In this document: positions 37,082 to 46,342 of the stretch, one piece after another
Position numbering within the stretch: the first letter of the stretch is position 1
How the letters are laid out: every line of letters starts with the position of its first letter
Source of the DNA: Yoonia vestfoldensis SKA53
GTDB taxonomy: Bacteria > Pseudomonadota > Alphaproteobacteria > Rhodobacterales > Rhodobacteraceae
DNA: 64,000 nucleotides
Direction: 5' to 3'
Assembly (NCBI RefSeq): GCF_000152785.1
Contig: NZ_CH672414.1
Location: forward strand, 1,862,639 to 1,926,638
Program-made: the position numbers and the translations under genes
Notes under the pieces: model-generated
Told to the model about the DNA's origin: nothing
Databases searched by the model: none
Seen by the model: only the letters and a program-made list of their open reading frames with translations

Positions 37082-39976
37082 TTATCCCAGCGCCGCGTCG
37101 CAGCGCCCGCAAACGCCCGTATGCGCATGGGTGCCGACATCGGGCAGGATTTTCCAGCAGCGTTCGCATTTATCGCCCGCCGCATGCGCAAAGACCACGG
37201 CGATATCGGCGACGTCATCTAGCCGGAATGCGCCTTCAGGGGCGGGATCAGTGCTGATCGTGATGGCCGAGGTGATGCACAGATCGTCAAAGCTGGTGGT
37301 GTCCAGCACCTTTGCCACATCTGCGGTGACATAGACGGTTGGTGCCGCCTCGAGCGAGGCACCGATCACCTTGGCGGTGCGTTCCACCTCCAAAGCACCC
37401 GTGACAACACGGCGAGCACGGCGGACTGTCGCCCATTTTGCAGCCAGCGCATCGTCGCGCCAGTCAGCGGGGGTGTCTGCGAAATCCTCCAGATGGACCG
37501 AGCTGTCATCGCCGGGGAAACGTTCCAGCCAGACCTCTTCCATCGTGAAGCATAGCATCGGTGCCAGCCAACGTGTGATCCGGTGGAACAGGATGTCCAG
37601 CACAGTCCGTGCGGCCCGCCGGCGTGCAGTATCGCCATCGCAATAAAGCGCGTCCTTGCGAACGTCGAAATAAAAGGCCGACAGATCGACAGTGGCAAAG
37701 GTAAAGATCGCTTGGAACACGCCTTGGAAATCATACCGCGCATAGCCTTCGCGCACAGTCACGTCGAGTTCAGCGATACGGTGCAGCACCCAGCGTTCCA
37801 GTTCTGGCATATCGGCGGGGTCCATGCGGTCACTTTCCGAGAAATCGGCCAGTGATCCCAGCATATAGCGCATCGTGTTGCGCAGGCGGCGATAGCTGTC
37901 GGCGACACCTTTGAGGATTTCATCACCGATGCGCAGATCGGCGGTGTAATCGGACTGCGCCACCCACAGCCGCAGGATATCGGCGCCGTATTGCTGCACC
38001 ACCTTTTCGGGCGCGATGGTGTTGCCGATGGATTTGGACATTTTCATGCCCTTCTGATCCAACGTGAACCCATGCGTCAGGACCCCGCGATAGGGGGCAT
38101 GGCCCTTGGTGCCGCAGGCCTGCAACATCGAGGAATGGAACCAGCCGCGATGCTGGTCGGTGCCTTCCAGATAGAGATCAGCCATGCCGTCGGTGGACCC
38201 GTCCGCACGGTCGCGCAGCACGAAAGCATGGGTAGAACCGCTGTCAAACCAGACGTCCAGAATGTCGAACACCTGATCATAGGCGTCAGGGTCAACGATG
38301 CCCGTCAGGAACCGTGCCTTTGCCCCATCCTTGTACCATGCATCTGCGCCTTCGGCCTCGAAAGCCTCCAGCACGCGGGCGTTCACATCGGCGTTGCGCA
38401 GCAGGAAATCAGGGTCGCTGTGCTGTGTGCCTTTCTTCGTGAAACAGGTCAGCGGCACGCCCCAGGCGCGCTGGCGGGACAGAACCCAGTCCGGCCGCGC
38501 CTCGATCATGGAATAGAGCCGGTTGCGGCCTGTCTTGGGCGTCCATGTCACCAATTCATCGATCGACCGCAGCGCGCGTTCACGGATCGTGGTGCCATAC
38601 GTGTCTTGGCCGTCACCAACAGCCTTGTCGATGGCAGCGAACCATTGCGGACGGTTCAGGCGGATAACGGGGGCTTTGGACCGCCAGCTGTGAGCATCGG
38701 AAATGGTGATGCGCTTGGTGGCGATCAGGGCCGACACCTCTTTGAGCTTGTCGATCACCGCCTTGTTGGCACCACCGGGTTTGCCATTGGGTTTAAGGAT
38801 ACATTCGCCACCAAAGAACGGCAGGTCCGCGCGGTAGGAACTGTCATCAAGAATGTTGTAGGTCATCGGCAAGCCATGTTTGACCCCGATGGCATAATCG
38901 TCGTCACCATGGCTGGGCGCGGTATGCACAAAGCCGGTGCCGGTATCATCGGTCACGTGATCGCCGGGCAGCAGCGGGACAGGGAAATCCCATTCGGGAT
39001 CGGCACCAGCAAGCGGATGCGCACAGGTCAGCCCAGCCAGCTCCTCCGGCGTCACATCGCGCAGGCGGGTGAACATCCCCGCATCCAGCCGCGCCTTGTC
39101 CATCACATCGGCGGCCAGGGCATCTGCAATCAGATAGGTGTCGCCGACCGCTGCCCAGCATTCATCAGGTGTGCCGGTCACTTCGTACAGGCCATAAGCG
39201 ATGTTCGGGCCAAAACAGATCGCGCGGTTTTGCGGGATGGTCCACGGGGTCGTTGTAAAGATCAGCACTGTCGCTTTGTTCAAAATACTCCCGCCAGAGG
39301 CTTCCCGAACGGGAAACTTCACCCAGATCGCATCTGTCTGGCGGTCATGGTATTCTACCTCGGCCTCTGCCAGCGCAGTCTTTTCCACCGGCGACCACAT
39401 CACGGGTTTGGACCCTTGATAGAGCGTGCCATTCATCAGGAATGTCTGGAATTCTTCCGCGATCACGCGTTCGGCGTGAAAGGCCATGGTCAGATACGGA
39501 TCATCCCAATTGCCGGTGATACCAAGCCGCTTGAATTCCTCGCGCTGGATATCAACCCAGCCTTCGGCAAATTTGCGACATTCCTGACGGAAATCCACGA
39601 CATTGATCGCGTCTTTGTCTTGGCCTTTGGCGCGGTATTTTTCCTCGATCTTCCATTCGATGGGCAGGCCGTGACAATCCCAGCCCGGCACATAGCGCGC
39701 ATCACGGCCCATCATCTGTTGGCTGCGCACAACCATATCTTTCAGGATTTTGTTCAGCGCGTGGCCGATGTGCAAATTGCCATTCGCATAGGGCGGGCCG
39801 TCATGCAGCGTAAAGGGTGTCCGCCCTGCGGCCTTGGCGCGCAATTTTTCGTAAACACCGATCTGCGCCCAACGGGCCAGCCATTCGGGTTCGCGTTTGG
39901 GCAGGCCTGCGCGCATCGGGAAATCTGTCTGTGGCAGGTTCAGTGTATCTTTGTAATCGGTGGTCTCGGCGCACAT
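37082..39976 (-). CDS. ileS: Isoleucine--tRNA ligase
   Basis: A 964-residue class I synthetase. The signature [13 protein letters not shown] (HIGH) is near residue 60, the CP1 editing domain has [12 protein letters not shown], and the catalytic loop is [11 protein letters not shown]. The C-terminal zinc finger is [16 protein letters not shown]. Just before the editing motif the chain reads [26 protein letters not shown] is encoded by a copy of a dispersed repeat (39271-39305). The reading frame is kept. Its promoter and a leader hairpin lie upstream. All catalytic motifs are intact, so the enzyme should be active. Confidence 0.97.
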   Translation of the reverse strand: MCAETTDYKDTLNLPQTDFPMRAGLPKREPEWLARWAQIGVYEKLRAKAAGRTPFTLHDGPPYANGNLHIGHALNKILKDMVVRSQQMMGRDARYVPGWDCHGLPIEWKIEEKYRAKGQDKDAINVVDFRQECRKFAEGWVDIQREEFKRLGITGNWDDPYLTMAFHAERVIAEEFQTFLMNGTLYQGSKPVMWSPVEKTALAEAEVEYHDRQTDAIWVKFPVREASGGSILNKATVLIFTTTPWTIPQNRAICFGPNIAYGLYEVTGTPDECWAAVGDTYLIADALAADVMDKARLDAGMFTRLRDVTPEELAGLTCAHPLAGADPEWDFPVPLLPGDHVTDDTGTGFVHTAPSHGDDDYAIGVKHGLPMTYNILDDSSYRADLPFFGGECILKPNGKPGGANKAVIDKLKEVSALIATKRITISDAHSWRSKAPVIRLNRPQWFAAIDKAVGDGQDTYGTTIRERALRSIDELVTWTPKTGRNRLYSMIEARPDWVLSRQRAWGVPLTCFTKKGTQHSDPDFLLRNADVNARVLEAFEAEGADAWYKDGAKARFLTGIVDPDAYDQVFDILDVWFDSGSTHAFVLRDRADGSTDGMADLYLEGTDQHRGWFHSSMLQACGTKGHAPYRGVLTHGFTLDQKGMKMSKSIGNTIAPEKVVQQYGADILRLWVAQSDYTADLRIGDEILKGVADSYRRLRNTMRYMLGSLADFSESDRMDPADMPELERWVLHRIAELDVTVREGYARYDFQGVFQAIFTFATVDLSAFYFDVRKDALYCDGDTARRRAARTVLDILFHRITRWLAPMLCFTMEEVWLERFPGDDSSVHLEDFADTPADWRDDALAAKWATVRRARRVVTGALEVERTAKVIGASLEAAPTVYVTADVAKVLDTTSFDDLCITSAITISTDPAPEGAFRLDDVADIAVVFAHAAGDKCERCWKILPDVGTHAHTGVCGRCDAALG
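39271..39305 (-). repeat. Dispersed repeat copy 5, in frame inside ileS
   Basis: Bases 39271-39294 are identical to 8000-8023 between hrpB and argF. Read on the minus strand, the unit supplies an in-frame peptide in the CP1 editing domain, directly before the threonine-rich editing motif. Confidence 0.85.
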
Positions 39977-40036
39977 ATCGCGTGTCCTTTGGTCAGAATG
40001 CGGATGAAAAGCGGTGCGCGGGCGCAGACACCTTTT

Positions 40037-40065
40037 CCCGGCCAGCCTGATGTCAGGCCGCCGGG
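40037..40065 (-). promoter_or_regulatory. Hairpin in the ileS leader
   Basis: CCCGGCGGCCTGA-CA-TCAGGCTGGCCGGG on the coding strand folds into a near-perfect stem in the ileS 5' leader, between its promoter and start. No T-run follows, so it is not a terminator. It could affect mRNA stability or regulation. Confidence 0.45.
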
Positions 40066-40103
40066 CAAGTAATGACGATGATCTTTAGGCGCTGCATGCG
40101 CGC

Positions 40104-40132
40104 CTTATAGAACTGCCGATTGGGCGGGTAAA
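40104..40132 (-). promoter_or_regulatory. Candidate ileS promoter
   Basis: TTTACC (40127-40132), 17 bases, then TATAAG (40104-40109) on the minus strand, giving a leader of about 120 bases. Confidence 0.45.
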
Positions 40133-40142
40133 GGCGCATGAA

Positions 40143-41066
40143 TCAGGTCTTTTTCGCCTTGGCGCGGCCAAAGTCCGGGGCATCTGTGTCCTGCCCTGCC
40201 TCGATGATCGACCGGCGGATCGACCGCGTGCGGGTGAAATAGGCATGCAGATGATCACCATCCCCCAGCCGGATCGCGCGTTGCAGGGCGAATAATTCCT
40301 CGGTAAAACGACCGAGAATTTCCAGTGTCGCCTCCTTGTTATGCAAGAAGACATCGCGCCACATGGTCGGGTCGGATGCCGCGATGCGGGTAAAATCGCG
40401 AAATCCGGCGGCCGAATATTTGATGACCTCGCTATCGGTCACGCGGCGCAATTCATCGGCGACACCCACCATCGTATAGGCGATCAAATGCGGGGTGTGG
40501 CTGGTGACAGCCAGCACCAGATCATGGTGGTCGGCATCCATTTCATCGACATTGCTGCCCATACCGCGCCACAGATCGGCCAGACGCGCCACAGCTGCCG
40601 GATCGGTGCCAGCAACCGGCACCAGAATACAAAACCGGTTGTCGAACAATTCGGCAAAGCCTGATCGTGGCCCGGAATGTTCTGTCCCTGCCAGCGGGTG
40701 GGCGGGGATGAAATGCACGCCTTCAGGTACGAACGGTGCCACGGCGTCGATCACAGCGCGTTTGACCGACCCCACATCGCTGAGCGTTGCCCCCAGCTTC
40801 AGATGCGGGCCGATGTCGCGGGCGACATCGGCCATCGCACCCACGGGAACGCACAGCACGACGAGATCGGCATCCGCCACAGCCTCGGCCGCGGTGTCAG
40901 TCACCAGATCGCACAGGGCAATCTCGCGCGCGGTGGCGCGTGTTTCGGCAGACCTTGCATAGCCGACAATCTGCCGCGCCAGCCCGGAACGCCGGATCGC
41001 ATGGCACATGGATGACGCGATCAGGCCCAGACCGATCAGCGCGACCTTGTCATAGATCACCGCCAT
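40143..41066 (-). CDS. tyrA: Prephenate/arogenate dehydrogenase
   Basis: A 307-residue NAD(P)-dependent enzyme of tyrosine synthesis. The nucleotide-binding motif LIGLGLIASSM is at residues 9-19. VVLCVPVGAMADV, TLSDVGSVK and FIPAHPLAGTEHSGP follow, and the helical C-terminal half contains GFRDFTRIAASDPTMW. There is no fused chorismate mutase or ACT domain, so feedback control would have to act elsewhere or directly on the active site. Its ATG overlaps the hisC TGA, making a coupled pair. Substrate preference (prephenate or arogenate) is undecided. Confidence 0.93.
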   Translation of the reverse strand: MAVIYDKVALIGLGLIASSMCHAIRRSGLARQIVGYARSAETRATAREIALCDLVTDTAAEAVADADLVVLCVPVGAMADVARDIGPHLKLGATLSDVGSVKRAVIDAVAPFVPEGVHFIPAHPLAGTEHSGPRSGFAELFDNRFCILVPVAGTDPAAVARLADLWRGMGSNVDEMDADHHDLVLAVTSHTPHLIAYTMVGVADELRRVTDSEVIKYSAAGFRDFTRIAASDPTMWRDVFLHNKEATLEILGRFTEELFALQRAIRLGDGDHLHAYFTRTRSIRRSIIEAGQDTDAPDFGRAKAKKT

Positions 41067-42151
41067 CAGCGTGAACCCTTGAACTGGCCCACAGCATGCA
41101 CGACACGCCGACAGGCCGATTCGTCACCCACTGTGATCCGCAGGCATTGTGGCAAACCGTAACCCGCGACCTGCCGCACGATAATACCCTGCGAGCGCAG
41201 ATAGACATCACAATCCTGCGCTTCGGCCGCCGAGGCGAAACGGGCCAGGATGAAATTTGCGCTGGATGGGTCAGATGGGACGCCAAGATCAGCCAGTCCA
41301 GCCGCGAGCCAGTCACGCCAGCGGGCATTCTCGGCACGGCAGCGCTCGGTATGGGCGGTGTCGCGCATCGCGGCTTCGGCAGCGGAAAGTGCTGCAGCGG
41401 ACAGGTTGAACGGCCCGCGCAGCCGGTTCAGCACATCGATCACCGCCTGCGGACCGTAAGCCCAACCCACGCGCATCCCGCCCAGACCGTAGATCTTGGA
41501 AAAGGTGCGCGTCATGATGACATTCTCGCGCGCCTCGACCAGCGCGCGGCCAGCATCGAAACCTTCGACATATTCGGCATAGGCGCCGTCCAGCACCAGC
41601 AAAGCCTGCGGCGGCAGACCGGCGGCAAGGCGCGCGACCTCGGGTTCGGGGATCATCGTGCCGGTGGGGTTGGCGGGGTTCGCCAGATAGATCAGCCGCG
41701 TGCGGTCGGTGCAGGCGGCCAGGATCGCATCCACATCGACCACGCGGTCGCGTTCTGGCACGATGACGGGCGTGGCGCCGCATGCATGTGCATAGATCGG
41801 ATACATCGAAAAGCCGTGTTCGGTGAACACCACCTCATCGCCCGGCCCGGCATAGCCTTCGGCCAGGAGTTTCAGGATCTCGCCAGACCCGACGCCGCAC
41901 ACGACACGCGCGGGATCGACGCCCCAAACCTCGGCAATCACAACGCGCAGATCGGCATGATCAGTCGAAGGATAACGGTGCAAATCATGGCCCGCACGCG
42001 AAAACGCCTGCACCGCTGCAGGGCTTGGCCCAAGCGGGTTTTCGTTCGAGGACAGTTTAAGCACATTGCTCTGCCCGTCCAACCGCGACGCTCCGCCCAC
42101 ATAAAGCGCAATATCCAGAATGCCGGGTTGGGGTTGAATGCCAGTCGCCAT
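41066..42151 (-). CDS. hisC: Histidinol-phosphate aminotransferase
   Basis: A 361-residue fold-type I PLP aminotransferase. Seen are [12 protein letters not shown] near the N-terminus, [11 protein letters not shown] (asparagine that contacts PLP), [10 protein letters not shown] and the Schiff-base lysine in [17 protein letters not shown]. It serves histidine synthesis, and in many bacteria with this hisC-tyrA arrangement also aromatic transamination. The ATG at 42151 follows GGAAGA by 8 bases. A longer frame to 42199 is not conserved. It is separated from rpsD by a terminator and a repeat. Confidence 0.94.
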   Translation of the reverse strand: MATGIQPQPGILDIALYVGGASRLDGQSNVLKLSSNENPLGPSPAAVQAFSRAGHDLHRYPSTDHADLRVVIAEVWGVDPARVVCGVGSGEILKLLAEGYAGPGDEVVFTEHGFSMYPIYAHACGATPVIVPERDRVVDVDAILAACTDRTRLIYLANPANPTGTMIPEPEVARLAAGLPPQALLVLDGAYAEYVEGFDAGRALVEARENVIMTRTFSKIYGLGGMRVGWAYGPQAVIDVLNRLRGPFNLSAAALSAAEAAMRDTAHTERCRAENARWRDWLAAGLADLGVPSDPSSANFILARFASAAEAQDCDVYLRSQGIIVRQVAGYGLPQCLRITVGDESACRRVVHAVGQFKGSR

Positions 42152-42230
42152 GTTAATGTCTTCCGCGTAAAGTTTTGCACGTTCTACCCGCGCGACCAAG
42201 CCGTGACCAGAGACAAGCTGCCGCTATCAT

Positions 42231-42263
42231 CTTCCGAGTATAAATATCCCCGCGCGGAGCGCT
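42231..42263 (-). repeat. Dispersed repeat copy 6
   Basis: CCCGCGCGGAGCGC shared with copy 1, with a diverged ATAAATAT in place of AAAATACT. It lies between the rpsD terminator and hisC. Confidence 0.6.
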
Positions 42264-42280
42264 TTTGGGTTTGCCAAAAC

Positions 42281-42307
42281 GAAAAAGCCGCCCCGAAGGG
42301 CGGCTTT
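42281..42307 (-). terminator. Rho-independent terminator of rpsD
   Basis: On the minus strand AAAGCCGCCC-TTCG-GGGCGGCTTT forms a perfect 10-bp stem with a stable tetraloop, followed by TTC; it begins 23 bases after the rpsD stop. Confidence 0.88.
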
Positions 42308-42329
42308 GCAATCGCGACACCGGGTCGGA

Positions 42330-42950
42330 TTAGTTCTTGGCGTAAAATTCGACGACGAGGTTCGGTTCCATCGTAACCGGATAAGGCACATCGCCCAACG
42401 TAGGGGTGCGCACGAAAGTCGCGATCATCTTGTTGTGATCAACTTCCATGTAATCGGGCACGTCACGCTCGGCCAGTTGGGCGGCAACCAGAACGATTTC
42501 CAATTGCTTGGATTTCTGGCGGACTTCGATCACATCGCCTTCTTTCACGCGGTAGGACGGAATGTTCACGCGTTGGCCGTTCACGGTCACATGGCCGTGG
42601 TTCACGAACTGACGCGCCGCAAAAACAGTTGGCACGAACTTGGCGCGGTAAACGACAGCGTCCAGACGACGCTCCAGCAAACCAATCAAGTTCTCGCCAG
42701 TATCACCCTTGACGCGCTCGGCTTCGGCATAAATGCGGCGGAACTGCTTTTCGGTCAGGTCGCCGTAATAGCCTTTCAGCTTTTGCTTTGCGCGCAGCTG
42801 GGTGCCGAAATCTGACAATTTGCCCTTGCGGCGCTGGCCGTGCTGGCCGGGGCCGTATTCGCGACGGTTGACGGGGGATTTTGGACGGCCCCAGATGTTT
42901 TCACCCATCCGGCGGTCAATTTTATACTTGGCAGCGGTACGTTTGGTCAT
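42330..42950 (-). CDS. rpsD: 30S ribosomal protein S4
   Basis: A 206-residue uS4 protein, a primary 16S rRNA binder in 30S assembly. It begins [21 protein letters not shown] and has [20 protein letters not shown]. The S4 RNA-binding domain follows ([41 protein letters not shown]). Length is normal. It has its own strong promoter (43058-43085) and terminator, so it is a single-gene unit here, away from the ribosomal operon. Confidence 0.98.
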   Translation of the reverse strand: MTKRTAAKYKIDRRMGENIWGRPKSPVNRREYGPGQHGQRRKGKLSDFGTQLRAKQKLKGYYGDLTEKQFRRIYAEAERVKGDTGENLIGLLERRLDAVVYRAKFVPTVFAARQFVNHGHVTVNGQRVNIPSYRVKEGDVIEVRQKSKQLEIVLVAAQLAERDVPDYMEVDHNKMIATFVRTPTLGDVPYPVTMEPNLVVEFYAKN

Positions 42951-43057
42951 ACGCTGATCTCCTTCTGTAAGTTACGAAGGGCGTTGTCCTTTGCGTGGAT
43001 TTTGCCACGCCGACAGGGTTCCGCTTGCGCGGTCCACCAACACCAATGAAGTCGCCG

Positions 43058-43085
43058 CTTATAAACAGGAATCGGGGGGTGTCAA
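43058..43085 (-). promoter_or_regulatory. Strong candidate rpsD promoter
   Basis: On the minus strand a perfect TTGACA (43080-43085) and TATAAG (43058-43063) are separated by 16 bases, 108 bases before the rpsD ATG. Confidence 0.65.
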
Positions 43086-43379
43086 CGGCCTCTCTTTTCC
43101 CGTCGAACGCAGGAAAGTAAAAGTTTCGCCAAATTATCACCACATCTGCCTGTCATGCAGACCGCGGGACGGCAACGTTGACACAGGCGCCTTTTGTAAC
43201 TTGGTTTTTGTTTAATGAGTTGGCAGGCCTTTGGCTCGTGTTGCGTTGCAGAACTTTGATTCTGAACGTAGCACACTGGATTGCACGCCGCTTGCCAGTC
43301 TTTGATTGCTGTCCCACCTGACCCACCGCATCCGCCGCAAGGATTGCCTTTGCACTTTTATCGGTGAATAGATCGCGGC
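43086..43379. other. Intergenic region upstream of the YdcZ pair
   Basis: Part of the 429-base gap between divergent rpsD and the transporter pair. It contains a TTGACA at 43178 without a matching -10, and no frame with coding character or RNA gene was found. Confidence 0.5.
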
Positions 43380-43847
43380 ATGTCCAATCCTGTCCCTGCC
43401 CCACGTCTTTTGCATTTCACAGCTGCTTTTGGGGCGGGCAGTCTGTTGTCGTTGATGGTTTTGTTCAACGGGACGCTGGCCACCTACGGATCGCTGTTGT
43501 TCGCATCATGGGTGCCGCATCTGACAGGCACAGCGCTGGCCATCGTGATCCTGCTGGCGCTGCGTCCGCGCCGCGCGGGCATATCGCACCCGCCGCTTTG
43601 GGCCTATCTGGGGGGCGTTGTGGGGGGTGTAACCGTGATGCTGACCTCAGCCACGATGAACACGGCGCTAGCGTTGTCCGGCACGATCGCACTGGGGTTG
43701 GCGGGGCAGATGCTGTTCAGCCTGTTCGCCGATATCCGCGGGCTGTTCGGCCTGCCGCAACGGATGCCAAAGGCGCGCGATTATCTGGCGCTGGCGCTGA
43801 TCATCGCGGGCAGTCTGGTGCTGATCTTTCTGGGCGGTGCGGCATGA
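43380..43847 (+). CDS. YdcZ/DUF606-type half-size DMT transporter, first half
   Basis: A 155-residue membrane protein of five predicted spans, matching the small DUF606 (DMT_YdcZ) family: FGAGSLLSLMVLFNGTLATYGSLLFASWVPHLTG and LWAYLGGVVGGVTVML are typical. It overlaps the next gene by ATGA, and the two have the same fold, so they probably form a heterodimeric transporter. The substrate is unknown. Confidence 0.85.
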   Translation: MSNPVPAPRLLHFTAAFGAGSLLSLMVLFNGTLATYGSLLFASWVPHLTGTALAIVILLALRPRRAGISHPPLWAYLGGVVGGVTVMLTSATMNTALALSGTIALGLAGQMLFSLFADIRGLFGLPQRMPKARDYLALALIIAGSLVLIFLGGAA

Positions 43848-44269
43848 TCGGCTTTGCCGCCCTTGCCCTGCTGGCAGGCGTGCTGGTCTCGTTGTCGCGC
43901 CAGATCAACGGGCGCTTGGCGCTATCCACATCGGCATGGGAATCGTCATTTTGGAATCACGTCGTGGGGTTGGGTTTTATCACGCTGGCCGCACTGGTCT
44001 TTGGCGGATTGTTCGCGGGCGCGCCGCAGGATGCCCCGTGGTGGGCCTATCTTGGCGGCCCCGTCGGCGTGGTGTTCATTGCCGCAGGGTCTTGGCTGAT
44101 CGCGCGGATCGGGGCGGCGCAAACGGCGCTCCTGATCATCGCGGGGCAGATGATTTCGGGCGTTATGATCGACATCATCATGGGCACAGCGGGCAATACA
44201 TTGGCGCGCATCGCAGGCGTTGCCCTGATCCTTGCCGGCATGTGGGTTGCGCGGTCGGCCAAGGACTGA
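43844..44269 (+). CDS. YdcZ/DUF606-type half-size DMT transporter, second half
   Basis: A 141-residue, five-span protein with the same layout as its neighbour: SRQINGRLALSTSAWESSFWNHVVGL matches the NGTLA..SWVPHLTG region, and WWAYLGGPVGVVFIAAG matches LWAYLGG. The ATG at 43844 lies in the previous stop. The pair likely arose by duplication and should assemble in opposite orientations. It converges with the epimerase gene across 12 bases. Confidence 0.85.
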   Translation: MIGFAALALLAGVLVSLSRQINGRLALSTSAWESSFWNHVVGLGFITLAALVFGGLFAGAPQDAPWWAYLGGPVGVVFIAAGSWLIARIGAAQTALLIIAGQMISGVMIDIIMGTAGNTLARIAGVALILAGMWVARSAKD

Positions 44270-44281
44270 CCGCGCAGAGGC

Positions 44282-45118
44282 TCAGGTGGTTTTCTTGTCG
44301 TTCACCACGCCGAGGACAGCCACACCCGAATTGCCCAATTCCACGGTGGCAAAGGGACCGCCGATACACAGATTGGCAAGGTCCTTGTTATCAAGCGGCG
44401 GTGTCTTGGCGAACACATCCTGCGCGAATTGTTCGGCATTATCCTTGGGCCGGAACCCCAGATGCCCTGCCTTGCTGTTGTCCACCACCGCGCGGTCGTT
44501 GTTGGAAATCCCCCAGACCTTGGTAAAGCCCACGACAGGGCTGTCGATGGACCGTTCCACCAGATGGATCAGGTCGCCATAGGACAGCCAAGTGCCGATG
44601 CTGCGCGCATTCGTCGCCTGCGCGCAGGAAAAGATGCGCATGCAAACCGATTCCACCCCGCGTTTGTCCCAGTACAAACTCGCCAGATCCTCGGCAAAGC
44701 ACTTGGCCAGACCGTAATAGGTGTCGGGCTTATGCGGTGCATCCAACCCGATGGTGTCGGTTTTCAGATGCATGCCCACGGCATGAACGGAACTGGCGTA
44801 AACCACTCGTTTGACGCCTTGGCGATAGGCCGCTTCCCAGACGTTATAGGCCCCGATGATGTTGGATTGCAAAATATCGTCCCACGGCGCCTCGTCGCCG
44901 ATGGCGCCGAAATGCACGACCATCGTGGCATCTTTGAGAATAGCTTCCATCGCGGCCAGATCGGTCAGATCGGCCTGCACATAGCTTTCACCGTCATAGA
45001 GCTTGCCGATATCCGCCACGATATCGGTGGAAACCAGTTCGTCACACATCCGCGTCAACGGTTCGCGCAAGTGAGACCCAAGCCGGCCCGCAGCACCTGT
45101 CAGGACAAGTTTCTTCAT
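44282..45118 (-). CDS. NAD-dependent epimerase/dehydratase (uronate dehydrogenase-like)
   Basis: A 278-residue extended short-chain dehydrogenase. The Rossmann motif TGAAGRLGSHL lies at the N-terminus, VVHFGA follows, and the catalytic SSVHAVG with YYGLAK supplies Ser/Tyr/Lys. The size and motifs are closest to uronate dehydrogenases, which oxidise hexuronic acids to lactones. It is last in a gene set with hydantoinase and an FAD oxidoreductase, 21 bases after the latter, which is unusual company for a uronate enzyme, so another hydroxy substrate is possible. Confidence 0.85.
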   Translation of the reverse strand: MKKLVLTGAAGRLGSHLREPLTRMCDELVSTDIVADIGKLYDGESYVQADLTDLAAMEAILKDATMVVHFGAIGDEAPWDDILQSNIIGAYNVWEAAYRQGVKRVVYASSVHAVGMHLKTDTIGLDAPHKPDTYYGLAKCFAEDLASLYWDKRGVESVCMRIFSCAQATNARSIGTWLSYGDLIHLVERSIDSPVVGFTKVWGISNNDRAVVDNSKAGHLGFRPKDNAEQFAQDVFAKTPPLDNKDLANLCIGGPFATVELGNSGVAVLGVVNDKKTT

Positions 45119-45139
45119 GGTATTTCCTTTCGTCGCGGT

Positions 45140-46342
45140 TCAGATCACCGCTTTTTCGATAAACTTTTCACCCTTTGCGATGCGGGTATAGCCGAACGGG
45201 GTCAAGTCCAGCGTGCGGTAAGCACCATAGGTGATCCACTCCGCAATGCCCCGCCCCATGGCAGGCGATTGCTGGAACCCATGCCCCGAAAACCCGTTCA
45301 CAAAGATGAAATTGACCACCCCGCTGTGCGGCCCCGCAATCGCATTCTGGTCGAGCGTGTTGTAATCATAATGCCCCGCCCATGAATTGCGCAGCTTCAC
45401 CGCCTCGAATTGCGGGATGCGGGTGGCGATGGTGGGCCAGACGTGGTCTTCCCAGATGCTGTGATCTTCGGTGAAATCAGTGGGATCGACGGGCTGGTCA
45501 TCTTCGGGTGGGCAACCGGCCATGTAATATTGTCCGTCGGTGCGGACATGCACGCCACTTGGGTCAATCGTCAGCGGCAGGTCACGGTCAAGCCTTTGCG
45601 CAGCCTCGAAGATAAAGGTGTAGCGTTTGCGCGGTTCCACCGGAATACTGATCCCCGCCATCGCCGCCACCTGCGCGCCGCGCGTGCCTGCGGCGTTCAC
45701 GACATGGCCGCAGGCGATGGTGTCGCCCGTGGCCAGCGTGACGCTTTGCACGCGGGTGCCGCTGGCATCGCGGGTGATCGCGGTGACTTCGTTCGTGATG
45801 TAGTCCACCCCGCGTTCGCGCGCGGACCGCCGCCACCAATCAAACAGGGTGTTGCCGTCAAAATAGCCCTCATCCACCAGATTGTGGTTGCCCGCGATGA
45901 TATCATCCAGCTGGTAGAACGGATAGGCGGCGGCGATTTCATCACGGGTCATGTGGCGGGTGCCAGCCCCGCAGGCCGCCTGCACCGTCTGTGCATCGCG
46001 CAAGGCTGCGGCAAAGGCGGGCGTGTCGGCCAGATAAAGATAGCCGAAACTGTGCAGGCGCGGCTGTGGCACACGCGGGTCGTTGCCCATGTAGCGGGGG
46101 AAATTCTTGACGAAATCCGCGCCGAATTGCGAAATCTGCACGTTGATCGCGGCGCTGAATTGCTGGCGGATGCAGGAATTGGTCAGCGATGTGGCGGCCT
46201 GCGCGTAAGTGGGATCGCGTTCCACAACAAGGATGGAACCGTCGAAATCGGGGTTGTCGGTCAGAAACCACGCCACCGCCGACCCCAGCATCGCGCCGCC
46301 GATGATGACCACGTCATAGCTGTTTTGCAAAGGCGTCTGCAT
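45140..46342 (-). CDS. FAD-dependent amine/amino-acid oxidoreductase (DAO family)
   Basis: A 400-residue flavoenzyme with the FAD-binding start YDVVIIGGAMLGSAVAWFL and ERDPTYAQAATSLTNSCIRQQFS. Later come VVNAAGTRGAQVAAMAG and the C-terminal NFIFVNGFSGHGFQQSPAMGRGIAEW. It belongs to the sarcosine oxidase/dimethylglycine dehydrogenase-like DAO group, which oxidises N-methylated or secondary amines. Its start overlaps the hydantoinase B stop (ATGA), tying it to that pathway. The exact substrate is not determinable. Confidence 0.88.
   Translation of the reverse strand: MQTPLQNSYDVVIIGGAMLGSAVAWFLTDNPDFDGSILVVERDPTYAQAATSLTNSCIRQQFSAAINVQISQFGADFVKNFPRYMGNDPRVPQPRLHSFGYLYLADTPAFAAALRDAQTVQAACGAGTRHMTRDEIAAAYPFYQLDDIIAGNHNLVDEGYFDGNTLFDWWRRSARERGVDYITNEVTAITRDASGTRVQSVTLATGDTIACGHVVNAAGTRGAQVAAMAGISIPVEPRKRYTFIFEAAQRLDRDLPLTIDPSGVHVRTDGQYYMAGCPPEDDQPVDPTDFTEDHSIWEDHVWPTIATRIPQFEAVKLRNSWAGHYDYNTLDQNAIAGPHSGVVNFIFVNGFSGHGFQQSPAMGRGIAEWITYGAYRTLDLTPFGYTRIAKGEKFIEKAVI

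Noticed and set aside
40037..40065. Rho-independent terminator upstream of ileS
   Set aside because: The stem is not followed by a T-run on either strand, so it is recorded as a leader hairpin instead.
37991..40072. A 693-codon open frame on the plus strand opposite ileS
   Set aside because: IleRS on the other strand is certain. The antisense frame follows from GC-rich codon use, has no conserved motifs, and its composition is that of a shadow frame.
43178..43206. TTGACA on the plus strand before the YdcZ pair
   Set aside because: No acceptable -10 at 16-18 bases and 170 bases from the gene; treated as chance.
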